Shown here one piece after another: positions 1 through 6,482 of a DNA stretch of 10,490 nucleotides (positions are counted from its first letter, which is position 1; every line of letters starts with the position of its first letter). The position numbers and the translations under genes were made by a program. The notes under the pieces are model-generated. The model saw nothing but the letters and a program-made list of their open reading frames with translations. It had not been told where the DNA came from and did no database searches. The stretch comes from an uncultured Clostridia bacterium (GTDB lineage Bacteria > Bacillota > Clostridia > Oscillospirales > CAG-272): the NCBI GenBank assembly GCA_945949385.1, contig CAMFEL010000070.1:1-10490 (forward strand). The letters run 5' to 3'.

Positions 1-12
1 CGTGGAGCGACA

Positions 13-54
13 GAAAAAGCACAGAAGAGAGCTTGCTTTCTTCTGTGCTTTTTC
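13..54. terminator. Strong hairpin, probable terminator of a gene left of the window
   Basis: Positions 13-31 pair with 36-54 in a 19-bp stem (one G-U pair) closed by a CTTG tetraloop. The stem ends in GAAAAAGC/GCTTTTTC, so the T-run is built into its base. No gene is visible on either side inside 1-252, so the strand it serves cannot be decided. The remainder of 1-252 holds a small hairpin (61-65 with 70-74), the palindrome at 131-162 and the terminator at 189-233, and no plausible gene. Confidence 0.6.
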
Positions 55-130
55 CAGCTCGCCGCTTGCGCGGCACCCCTGCGGGAACTATTCTATATTT
101 CCTTGCCCTAATTAAAAGTTTTTTGGAGTC

Positions 131-162
131 CTTAGAACCTTTTTCTCAAAAAAGGTTCTAAG
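131..162. repeat. 14-bp perfect palindrome, likely dispersed intergenic repeat
   Basis: Positions 131-144 and 149-162 are perfect inverted copies (CTTAGAACCTTTTT and its complement) around a CTCA loop, preceded by an AT-rich stretch with TTTTTT at 117-124. This shape resembles palindromes often seen between genes in Ruminococcus-type genomes; that comparison is from memory. It could also act as a bidirectional terminator, although the surface-protein gene already has its own at 189-233. Confidence 0.5.
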
Positions 163-188
163 CGGGGCGCGAGGCTGTGTCCTGTACA

Positions 189-233
189 AAAACACATAGA
201 AAATCTGCCGAAGGGAGACCCTCCGGCAGATTT
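189..233 (-). terminator. Rho-independent terminator of the surface-protein gene
   Basis: On the minus strand a stem with outer arms AAATCTGCCG (201-210) and CGGCAGATTT (224-233), continued inward by AGGG/CCCT, is followed by a T-rich tail reading TTTTCTATGTGTTTTT. It begins about 20 nt after the stop codon of the gene at 253-2505, the expected position for its intrinsic terminator. Confidence 0.8.
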
Positions 234-252
234 AATGTCATAAACCGACAGA

Positions 253-2505
253 TTATTTAGTTACTCTTCTCTTTCTGACAGTGATGATCACAGCGCATCC
301 GAGAGTTGCAACAACTGCTGCAAGCACGATGAATGCGATTCCGTCACCGGTGGTGACAGTATATCTGTAAGAGTCAGTCAGAGATTTAACGATGTCGCCG
401 ATAGCAGCATTGTCATCGGTAGCATTGAGAACGATTTCGAAGTAAGTGTCACCGGTCTTAAGTCCCTTAACGAAGTCAAAGTTCTTAATGGTGATAACAT
501 ACTCGCCGTCCGCCGTATTCTCTACGGTATAGGTGCCCTCTTCGAGACCCTTTACGGAGTCGAAAGCAGCCTTTGCGGTGTCAAACTTAAGAGTGAAGGA
601 AAGCTGAATAGCGGTCAGATATTCGTCCTTTACGGGAACGGGAATAAACCACTTGCCGTCCTTCTTGTAAGCACCGTCGAGCTTGAGCTCGCCGCCGCCG
701 GTCTCTTCGGTGATGATAGGAGCGCCGCCGCCGCCGGAGTTCTCATTGGCTTCGTCGATTTTTGCATTGGTAGCAAAGTTGTATATACGGACGTTATCGT
801 ACATAACCTGAGTGTTCATCTGTCTGAAGATCATCAGGGTGCCCTTTTCAAGAGCTTCGCCGGAGTAGTAGAAGTATCTCCATTTGGTGTTGAATATCAT
901 TCTACCCCAAGGATTGTCTGCATTGTCGGCGTCGGTAGACAGATCGTCGATCCACAGACGTGCGGTACAGGACTCGTTATCGAACTGGAAGCGCCAGGTG
1001 TACCAGTTGTCCTTCTTGAGATCGTAGTCAGCGCTTGCGATGATCTCGGGAGCATTGGAATCGGCACCGGTGTTGTTTACGATACGGAACTGTCTGTCAT
1101 TGAAGAAGTATCCGCAGCGGAAAGAGATATTGTCCGAGCCGCCGAACCAGTTGTAAAGTGCTGAAGAATAAGCGTCAACATTTACCTCGGTTCCGGTGTA
1201 GCAAATATCGAACTGGAAGGTATAGTTGGTGGGAACGGACACACTGATATCGCCGTCACGGGTGTCTATGTAGGTCTGTACCGGATCGGTGAAACGGTAG
1301 TCAAGCACATTTCCGTGATCTCCGCCTATGTTGGAGATTTTTCCGTTGTACTCGGGAGCGCCCCATACAGACAGGTCTGCGGGATTATCGTAAGTAAGAA
1401 CCGAAAGCTGTTCATAGCTTTTCTTGGTCTCCTTATAGGTATCGCCTGCCAAGTAGTCATAGTATACGTTCTGAGGATCGCGGTTAGCGGTGCTGAACTT
1501 AGCGTCAAGCAGGCTGGTGGGATCGTAGGTGGTGTGATTGCCAGCAGGAGTAACGGACTCCTCAACAAGAGTAACGGAGTTGGAACCGGTACAGGTCTTA
1601 GCGCCCTCTTCCTGCTGAGCATTACAGATACCGGAGCCCCATGTCATAAATGCATCCCACTGAGCGTCGGGATTGGAGCCGTCGTCAAGAACTGCAACGG
1701 ACATACCGAGAGTTCTGCCGATACCGCCGGTAACATTGGCGCGGGGGTTGTAGGCACTGTAATCAAGAGAAGTGATAAGTTCATTTCTGTTCTTTAAGCC
1801 GACATAAGCCCAGGGAATAGCAACCTCATAGGTAGTAATGCCGCTGGAGGTATCGCTGGAATATGAGGAACCTGCGGGAGCAACAACAGCCTTTGCAGTT
1901 CCGAGGGGGTTTTTGGAGAAGCTGGTCATACCCTTGTTGGAGGTGTTTTCCCAAGCCTCGGTAAAGCCGCCTGCGATTTCAACATAACCGAACAGGAAGT
2001 CGGGAACGGTCTTATCGCTGGACCAGGGCTTCTGCAGATCAGCGGTAACATAGAATTCCTTACCCTGAACAGCGCCGTTAGGACCTGCGGGGTCGACACG
2101 GGTCTGGAGAGCGTCTCCGTTCCAAGTATCGGTAGTACCGTTCTTAAGGCTGTGTCAGTCGGGATCGTAGTTCTTCAGACCTATGTAGAAATAGTTCTGA
2201 TCCCATCTGAGCCACAGATAGTAGTACCAACCGTTGTAGTCGGCTCTTTCACCGGTTCTCCAGTAAAGGAAGCACTTGTAGGGTGATTCGCCGTCTTTTG
2301 TCTCACAGTCGGTTGCCTCTACCATTACGGTATACTCGCCCCACTCAGCATCGGAAATATATCCGTCAATGGTAGGAGCGGCGGCAAAATATTTAGCTTC
2401 AACATAGTCAATGTTTACAGCCCCTGCTGCACTTGTCGGGATTGCAAAAATCAGCGCGGAAGCGAGCATTGCAATAACGAGGACAAGTGAAATTGATTTT
2501 CTCAT
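253..2505 (-). pseudogene. Secreted, membrane-anchored CBM9-like surface protein interrupted by one in-frame TGA
   Basis: The frame is open for 750 codons except for TGA at 2155-2157 (codon 117). The ATG at 2505 is preferred over one at 2520 because GGAGG lies 8 nt upstream. Residues 1-28 form a signal peptide (basic start, hydrophobic core, TSAAGA). Residues 30-315 look like a CBM9/DOMON-type carbohydrate-binding domain: TIDGYISDAEW, WNGDALQ, YEVAIPW, then LGMSVAVLDD. Residues 364-580 resemble a LamG/concanavalin jelly roll, 590-605 are a Gly-rich linker, and 608-712 look cohesin-like. The end is TTGDG, a helix (722-742) and the tail RKRRVTK, like a sortase signal but without LPXTG. The TGA falls inside the CBM9-like domain with matching sequence on both sides, so one base change (from GGA, CGA or TGG) explains it. 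Its role is probably polysaccharide binding at the cell surface. Domain names rest on motifs; the central domain is the least certain. Confidence 0.75.
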
Positions 2506-2529
2506 TGCGAAAACCTCCATAATATTTTT

Positions 2530-2552
2530 GTTGCCTCAAAACAAACGGCAAC
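2530..2552 (-). promoter_or_regulatory. Hairpin in the 5' leader of the surface-protein gene
   Basis: GTTGCC (2530-2535) and GGCAAC (2547-2552) form a 6-bp stem with an 11-nt loop. It lies at the very start of the predicted transcript from the promoter at 2564-2592 and upstream of the Shine-Dalgarno. It may stabilise the 5' end or serve as a protein-binding site; neither role is shown by sequence alone. Confidence 0.4.
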
Positions 2553-2563
2553 TTTACATTGTC

Positions 2564-2592
2564 ATTATATATTTCCGTTACCTGTTTGTCAA
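2564..2592 (-). promoter_or_regulatory. Consensus sigma-A promoter of the surface-protein gene
   Basis: On the minus strand TTGACA (2587-2592) and TATAAT (2564-2569) are both perfect consensus hexamers with a 17-nt spacer. An AT-rich stretch upstream (about 2593-2632) could act as an UP element. Transcription would start near 2557, giving a leader of about 50 nt. Such a promoter predicts strong, largely constitutive transcription. Confidence 0.88.
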
Positions 2593-2685
2593 TAGAATGA
2601 TAAAAAAGTTCATTATTTAATAACATATTTTTTCGTCCGAATAACCATATTTATCCAACTTGGGCGCAGTTTTTCGTCAAAACGG

Positions 2686-2714
2686 AAAAAGTACCGCGGA
2701 AAACTCCGCGGTAC
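2686..2714 (-). terminator. Rho-independent terminator of the efp operon
   Basis: On the minus strand GTACCGCGGA (2705-2714) pairs with its perfect complement (2691-2700) across a 4-nt loop, followed by TTTTT (2686-2690). It starts a few bases after the stop of the zinc-ribbon gene and ends the efp transcript before the surface-protein promoter region. Confidence 0.9.
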
Positions 2715-2718
2715 CGGT

Positions 2719-3234
2719 TTATTCGTCTTCCTTTACAGCGGCGTGTTTTCCGCAGGCGGGGCAGATAATCTCGGCAGGGTCAAGGCTTTCGTCGTAGCAA
2801 ATGGTGTCTTTGCAGTTTTCGCACATCATACACCGCATGCCTTCGGCGTCAACATCGAAAACGTCTCCGTCCTCACCGTCACCGCAGCCGCTGCAGCCCT
2901 CGCATACACCGTCGCAGCCGTCCCCGTCCCCGTCTTCGTCCTCGTCATACTCGCCGTATTCCCAAATGTCATCGTCATCATCGTCATAATCGTCATCGTC
3001 GGGGCACACGCCGTCGTCAAAAACATATTCCTCAAGCTCGCCCAGATCCTGATCAAGCTCGTCCACATAGTCCTGAAGCTCCCCGGTCTCTCCGTCCAGA
3101 GTCTCAACAGCGGAAGCTATTTCGGCAACCAGATCTATAAGCTCGCCTATAAGCTTGCCCTCCGGCTTTTCCCTGTCAAGCTTCAGCCCGTCTGCAAGCC
3201 CCTTAAGATACGCGCTTTTCTCGCCTATGGTCAT
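2719..3234 (-). CDS. Acidic zinc-ribbon protein, second gene of the efp operon
   Basis: This 171-residue protein has three parts. Residues 1-32 (MTIGEKSAYLKGLADGLKLD...) and a helical, coiled-coil-prone stretch (33-70) form the N-terminal region. Residues 72-106 are a low-complexity acidic run, almost all Asp, Glu and Gly. The C-terminus carries a treble of cysteines (135, 138, 141, 146) and a CPAC pair (158, 161), a typical zinc ribbon. An extra cluster, C107, C111, C114 and C117 with C77, lies inside the acidic stretch. It resembles the clostridial family annotated as CD1247 N-terminal domain protein; that link is from memory and tentative. AAGGAC precedes the ATG, and only 13 bp separate it from the efp stop, so the two are co-transcribed and end at the terminator 2686-2714. 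Function is unknown; proximity to efp hints at, but does not show, a translation-related role. Confidence 0.85.
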   Translation of the reverse strand: MTIGEKSAYLKGLADGLKLDREKPEGKLIGELIDLVAEIASAVETLDGETGELQDYVDELDQDLGELEEYVFDDGVCPDDDDYDDDDDDIWEYGEYDEDEDGDGDGCDGVCEGCSGCGDGEDGDVFDVDAEGMRCMMCENCKDTICYDESLDPAEIICPACGKHAAVKEDE

Positions 3235-3247
3235 AATTATCCGTCCT

Positions 3248-3805
3248 TTATGCTCTTTCCAGATACTCGCCGGTTCTGGTGTCTATGCGGATACGCTCGC
3301 CCTGATTGATAAACAGAGGAACACGCACAACCGCGCCGGTCTCAACGGTAGCGTTCTTGGTGGTACCGGTAGCGGTATCACCCTTAACACCGGGTTCTGC
3401 GTCAATGATCTCAAGCTCTACGAACATGGGAGGCTCCACGGAGAACACATTGCCCTTATAGGACTTAATGGTGCAGATCATTTCCTCCTTGACATACTTG
3501 AAGTTCTCGGACAGCTTGTCGGCGTTCAGCGGGATCTGCTCATAGCTTTCCATATCCATGAAATAATACAGATCGCCGTCGCTGTAAAGATACTGCATAT
3601 CCTTGCGGTCAATGCGGGCATCCTCAAACTTGTCCGTGGGGGAGAAGGTTTTCTCAACCACAGCGCCGGTTATAACGTTTCTGAGCTTGGTGCGTACAAA
3701 AGCGGCGCCCTTACCCGGCTTAACGTGCTGAAACTCGATGACCTGCATTACCTGACCGTCCATATCGAACGTAATTCCGTTTTTGAAATCTCCTGCTACT
3801 ACCAT
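3248..3805 (-). CDS. efp: Translation elongation factor P
   Basis: EF-P binds ribosomes stalled at consecutive prolines, near the E site, and promotes peptide bond formation. The 185-residue product matches the family along its whole length and has the usual size. It starts with the typical MVVAGDFKNGITF, carries the loop HVKPGKGAAF with the modifiable lysine at K32, the central MQYLYSDGDLYYFMD segment, and the C-terminal signature with VPLFINQGERIRIDTRTGEYLER. The ATG at 3805 is fixed by this N-terminus, although its Shine-Dalgarno sits 25 nt away behind a hairpin (see 3803-3837). It has its own promoter (3863-3891) downstream of the M24 peptidase gene and is followed after 13 bp by the zinc-ribbon gene. 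Peptidase-efp order is as in Bacillus yqhT-efp. No EpmA/EpmB-type modification gene is in the window. Confidence 0.97.
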   Translation of the reverse strand: MVVAGDFKNGITFDMDGQVMQVIEFQHVKPGKGAAFVRTKLRNVITGAVVEKTFSPTDKFEDARIDRKDMQYLYSDGDLYYFMDMESYEQIPLNADKLSENFKYVKEEMICTIKSYKGNVFSVEPPMFVELEIIDAEPGVKGDTATGTTKNATVETGAVVRVPLFINQGERIRIDTRTGEYLERA

Positions 3806-3837
3806 AATTCGGTTATCCCCAAAGGGATAGCTCCTTT
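3803..3837 (-). promoter_or_regulatory. efp ribosome binding site with hairpin between Shine-Dalgarno and ATG
   Basis: On the minus strand AAAGGAG (3831-3837) is the only good Shine-Dalgarno near the efp start, but 25 nt lie between it and the ATG (3803-3805). Sixteen of these (3814-3829) form a perfect hairpin: TATCCC, loop TTTG, GGGATA. Folding it leaves 1 + 8 = 9 unpaired nt, a normal spacing. The start codon itself is secured by the protein family, so the spacing is not an artefact of a wrong start. If the hairpin opens, initiation should drop, so it could be a control point. Confidence 0.65.
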
Positions 3838-3862
3838 CACAAAATAATAAAATGCTACGGAT

Positions 3863-3891
3863 ATTTTAATATATAAATGCCCGTTTTGCAA
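3863..3891 (-). promoter_or_regulatory. Promoter of efp
   Basis: On the minus strand TTGCAA (3886-3891) and TAAAAT (3863-3868) are separated by exactly 17 nt, in the gap between the peptidase stop and efp. The leader would be about 50 nt and would include the Shine-Dalgarno hairpin. No clear terminator for the upstream peptidase gene is seen; only a weak AT stem lies at about 3903-3929, so readthrough into efp is possible. Confidence 0.7.
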
Positions 3892-3927
3892 TAGCTTCCC
3901 GCGATTTTTTAGCAAAAACCTTAAAAA

Positions 3928-5004
3928 TCATATCTCAATAAGCTCTTTCGGGCACTTTGTGAGGTTTACGGCACCGCCCTTTGTGATATACACCATATCC
4001 TCAATACGGCAGCCGTACTTACCTTCCAGGTAAATACCGGGCTCCACGGTAACCACATGACCGGCTTTCAGCCTTCCGTCACCGGCGGCAGAGGAAAGAG
4101 TGGGAGCCTCGTGGATTTCAAGACCCACGCCGTGACCGAGAGAGTGACCGAACGCGCCCTTGTATTCGGGGCAGGCGTCGATGATGTCGCGGGCGATCCT
4201 GTCCATTTTGTAAAGAGACTCGCCCTCTCCGATAACATCAAGCACGGCGCACTGAGCCTCCAGCACCTTGCTGTACAGACGCTTCATAGCCTCGTCTGCC
4301 TTGCCTATAACTACGGTGCGGGTCATATCGGAATGATACCCGCCTATCATGGCGCCGAAATCAAAGGTCATAAAGCCCTTTTCGATCTTCACGTTTCTCG
4401 GAACGCCGTGAGGCGAGGAGGAATTGGTACCGCTGACGGCAATAGTTTCAAAGCTTATGCCCTCGCTGCCGTTTTTCTTCATCAGAAACTCAAGCTGCGC
4501 CGCAAGAAAGGTCTCCGTGCAGTCGTAGGTAATAAGGGGCAGAAGCTCCTCAAAGGATTTCTCCGCAATTCTCTGCGCACGGACGATACAGTCCACCTCT
4601 TCCTCGTCTTTCAATATACGCAGGTCGGTGAAAATATCTCCGCAGGGCACAAGCTCGCAGCAGTCCACGGCTTTTTTGAAGCTCTCAAGCTCACGGCAGG
4701 TAAGGCTCTCGTCTTCATATGCAAGAACACGGCAGCCCGACGCAGCAAGCGCCTCGCGCACCCACTGACCTACCCTTACCTGCGGCATGACGACCTCAAA
4801 ATCGGCGGAGTCTATCTCGCGCTTTGCAGCCTCAATATATCTGAAATCCTGAAGCGCATATGCCGCGTCTGCGGTTATGAGCAGCGTGCCGTCGGGGTTG
4901 TTGAAGCCGCACATATACAAATGGTTTTCGCTTTTTGTCACAAGCACGGCGTCAAAGCCCTTTTCCTTCATAAGACCGCGCAGAGCGGCAAGTCTCTTTG
5001 ACAT
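3928..5004 (-). CDS. M24-family Xaa-Pro peptidase (aminopeptidase P / YqhT type)
   Basis: A cytoplasmic metallopeptidase expected to cleave N-terminal Xaa-Pro bonds, helping recycle proline peptides. The 358-residue product has a creatinase-like N-terminal domain (about 1-125, MSKRLAALRGLMKEKGFDAV...) and a pita-bread catalytic domain. All five metal ligands of M24 are visible: D215 and D226 in FDFGAMIGGYHSDMTRT, H287 in FGHSLGHG, E321 in VEPGIY, and E335 in CRIEDM; conserved histidines H199, H291 and H298 are also present. The start at 5004 is chosen because AGAAGG lies 8 nt upstream and the protein then begins like its family; an ATG at 5070 would add 22 unlike residues. It follows yqeG by 75 nt, where a TATAAT (5035-5040) exists without a good -35. 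Its position before efp matches yqhT-efp of Bacillus. Substrate range cannot be told from sequence. Confidence 0.93.
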   Translation of the reverse strand: MSKRLAALRGLMKEKGFDAVLVTKSENHLYMCGFNNPDGTLLITADAAYALQDFRYIEAAKREIDSADFEVVMPQVRVGQWVREALAASGCRVLAYEDESLTCRELESFKKAVDCCELVPCGDIFTDLRILKDEEEVDCIVRAQRIAEKSFEELLPLITYDCTETFLAAQLEFLMKKNGSEGISFETIAVSGTNSSSPHGVPRNVKIEKGFMTFDFGAMIGGYHSDMTRTVVIGKADEAMKRLYSKVLEAQCAVLDVIGEGESLYKMDRIARDIIDACPEYKGAFGHSLGHGVGLEIHEAPTLSSAAGDGRLKAGHVVTVEPGIYLEGKYGCRIEDMVYITKGGAVNLTKCPKELIEI

Positions 5005-5079
5005 TACAAATACCTTCTTCCTATTATTTATATTATTATATAGTTTATCATAAAAACGCCGATGGATCACCGGGTGAGC

Positions 5080-5589
5080 TCACTCCCCGTGAAGCCGCCC
5101 GTATTTTTTCATATAGGGGATCTCAAGCAATCGTTTGAACCTGAAAAATAAAGTCTTTTTGTCTTTTATGGGGGGTACAATGACCGAGGGAATTCCGAAG
5201 CGCTTGCCCGCGGCGCAGTCTGTCAGAAGCTGATCTCCCAAAAGCAAAGCCTTGCTTTTGTCAATACCCAGAGCATCCACCGCCGCCTCAAGTCCTTTGA
5301 CGGACGGCTTTCCCGCCTTGGCATAGTGAAAGCAGCCCGTGCCTTTGCAAAAAAGCTCAACTCTTTCGGCATTATTATTTGAAACAAATGCCACCTCAAC
5401 GCCGCCGCGCCGCATTTTCTCTATCCATTCGAGAACCCTCTCCGGCGGGGTCGGGTCGTCGTAGGTCGCCACCGTGTTGTCAATATCGCTGAGTATTGCC
5501 TCGGCGCCCATTTTGCGCACGGTCTCCGGCGTCAGAAGCTCATAGCTTTCAAGCACCAGATCGGGTATAAGCAGTCTTTCAAATATCAC
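5080..5589 (-). CDS. yqeG: YqeG-family HAD-IIIA phosphatase
   Basis: A small HAD-superfamily hydrolase, expected to be a cytoplasmic Mg-dependent phosphatase; the physiological substrate is not known from sequence. With the GTG start at 5589 it has 169 residues, close to the family length. The four HAD motifs are present: DIDNT (nucleophile D35, acid D37), VSNNN (S70), K94 in AGKPS, and GDQLLTD (D119, D124). The GTG start is chosen because GGAGG lies 5 nt upstream, the protein then begins MIFERLLIPD as YqeG proteins do, and the promoter at 5621-5649 lies upstream. An earlier ATG at 5649 would sit in the -35 box and is rejected. It is the first gene of a probable yqeG-peptidase transcript. The last codons form a basic helix with KKYGRLHGE. 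Confidence 0.93.
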   Translation of the reverse strand: MIFERLLIPDLVLESYELLTPETVRKMGAEAILSDIDNTVATYDDPTPPERVLEWIEKMRRGGVEVAFVSNNNAERVELFCKGTGCFHYAKAGKPSVKGLEAAVDALGIDKSKALLLGDQLLTDCAAGKRFGIPSVIVPPIKDKKTLFFRFKRLLEIPYMKKYGRLHGE

Positions 5590-5620
5590 ATCTGCCTCCG
5601 AAATTTTTCGTACTTCGTGT

Positions 5621-5649
5621 ATTTTAGCACATATGAGCGGAAAATGCAA
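5621..5649 (-). promoter_or_regulatory. Promoter of yqeG and the peptidase
   Basis: On the minus strand TAAAAT (5621-5626) is preceded by TGC, making an extended -10, with TTGCAT (5644-5649) 17 nt upstream as a weak -35. Transcription would start near 5614, about 25 nt before the GTG start of yqeG, which supports that start. Confidence 0.65.
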
Positions 5650-5681
5650 CTTCTCCGACGTTTGTTTTTTCTTTTCAAGTC

Positions 5682-5792
5682 AAAACCGCCGGCAAATCCG
5701 GTGGTCCCCGCTGCGGCTGTAAGCCGCTGCCTGCGGCGGGGCTAACCGTCGGCAAAAGCCTCTTTTGAGGCGCCCGTTTAGCAGGCGGTTTT
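5682..5792. repeat. 111-bp GC-rich structured element with 9-bp terminal inverted repeats
   Basis: AAAACCGCC (5682-5690) and GGCGGTTTT (5784-5792) are perfect inverted ends. Inside lie a 7-bp stem (5686-5692 with 5698-5704, loop CAAAT), a 9-bp stem (5706-5714 with 5733-5741) holding a GGC-TGTAA-GCC hairpin, and GCCTC-TTTT-GAGGC (5758-5771). AACCGTC (5744-5750) can also pair with the right end, so two folds compete. The element sits between the divergent promoters at 5621-5649 and 5840-5868, so neither transcript would include it. This favours a small non-autonomous mobile or dispersed repeat over a riboswitch; a separate small RNA is possible. No gene fits in it. Confidence 0.5.
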
Positions 5793-5839
5793 CGAAAGAC
5801 CAAAAATCGGCTTTTTCGCAGGCAATAGCGCGTATCATT

Positions 5840-5868
5840 TTCAAATTGTTAATAATATGCGCTATAAA
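5840..5868 (+). promoter_or_regulatory. Probable promoter of the membrane zinc-ribbon gene, with flanking repeats
   Basis: TTCAAA (5840-5845) and TATAAA (5863-5868) are 17 nt apart. The region is flanked by an imperfect inverted repeat, TAGCGCGTAT (5826-5835) and ATATGCGCTA (5855-5864), and followed by two direct copies of AAATACATTT (5872-5881 and 5888-5897) 16 bp apart. These could be operators. A TTGACC at 5896-5901 has no -10 at the right distance. Confidence 0.4.
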
Positions 5869-5931
5869 ATGAAATACATTTCAAGTAAAATACATTTGAC
5901 CTAAATATAAACGCCGTACCGGAGGTATATT

Positions 5932-6345
5932 ATGCGTTTCATAGACAAGCTTCGCTCCTTTTTCTACGGGCGTTACGGCATAGACGGGCTGTACTACGCC
6001 CTGATGTGTGTTTTTCTCGTTTTGTGGATAGCAAGGCTGTTCACGGCAAATACGGTTGTTTCCGTAATACTCCTTGTTTTGCAGCTTGCAGCGGTTGGCT
6101 GGATGTTTTTCCGCTGTTTTTCCAAAAACATCTATGCAAGACGGCGCGAAAACGAGTTTTTCAAAAAGATATTCAGAAGTATAAAAAACTTTTTCGTACT
6201 GCAGAAAAACCGTATAAGAGACCGCAAGGATTACAGATACAGAAAATGCCCCCATTGCAAGGCAATGCTGCGCCTGCCCAAAAGAGAGGGGACACACACG
6301 GTGAAATGTCCCCGATGCTCAAAGAGATTTGAGGTAAAAGTTTGA
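5932..6345 (+). CDS. Small membrane protein with C-terminal zinc ribbon
   Basis: A 137-residue protein of unknown function. It has a short basic N-terminus, two hydrophobic segments (about 20-37 and 41-60) that should span the membrane as a hairpin, a strongly basic helical stretch (62-105), and a zinc ribbon with C106-P-H-C109 and C126-P-R-C129, likely in the cytoplasm. GGAGG stands 6 nt before the ATG. It is divergent from yqeG and lies 137 bp before the MarR gene, with hairpins between, so joint transcription is uncertain. The ribbon could bind nucleic acid or a partner protein; nothing in the sequence decides this. The overlapping reading frames in the same stretch are shadows without a ribosome binding site. 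Confidence 0.85.
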   Translation: MRFIDKLRSFFYGRYGIDGLYYALMCVFLVLWIARLFTANTVVSVILLVLQLAAVGWMFFRCFSKNIYARRRENEFFKKIFRSIKNFFVLQKNRIRDRKDYRYRKCPHCKAMLRLPKREGTHTVKCPRCSKRFEVKV

Positions 6346-6396
6346 AAGTAAAGAGAGCGTATATCGCACATGAGCTGTTTCAAATCCAAGTTGTGT

Positions 6397-6446
6397 CTTG
6401 CCGCCATAAAGGACGGCGGCAGGCTGCAAAGCCTTATTGCTTTGCA
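6397..6446 (+). other. Two adjacent hairpins before the MarR gene
   Basis: CTTGCCGCC (6397-6405) pairs with GGCGGCAGG (6415-6423), 9 bp with one G-U pair, and TGCAAAGC (6425-6432) pairs with GCTTTGCA (6439-6446), 8 bp around CTTATT. Neither is followed by a T-run, so they are not typical terminators. They lie between the zinc-ribbon gene and the MarR start, where a regulator-binding palindrome or leader RNA structure would be expected. I see no convincing promoter in 6346-6482. Confidence 0.45.
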
Positions 6447-6482
6447 AAACCGTCACAAATCAACGAAAGGCATGGTCTGAAT

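Noticed and set aside
253..360. Sortase LPXTG anchor on the surface protein
   Set aside because: The end has TTGDG, a helix and a basic tail but no LPXTG-type pentapeptide, so only membrane anchoring is claimed.
1315..1797. Plus-strand frame opposite the surface protein
   Set aside because: No ribosome binding site or family resemblance; it mirrors conserved CBM9-like coding on the minus strand.
2155..2157. Selenocysteine or general UGA reassignment at the in-frame TGA
   Set aside because: Only a tiny stem (CGGT-ACT-ACCG) follows, not a convincing SECIS, the protein type is not a redox enzyme, and yqeG, the M24 peptidase, the membrane zinc-ribbon gene and marR all use TGA as stop.
2743..3309. 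Plus-strand frame of 188 codons opposite the zinc-ribbon gene
   Set aside because: Its Val/Ile/Ala-rich run is simply the antisense of the Asp-rich tract; the minus-strand gene has a ribosome binding site, zinc ligands and operon position.
5691..5730. Resemblance to a cobalamin riboswitch core (CAAATCC ... CCCCGCT ... TGTAA)
   Set aside because: The conserved core order and the B12-box are not complete, the element lies outside both predicted transcripts, and the adjacent genes are not related to B12.
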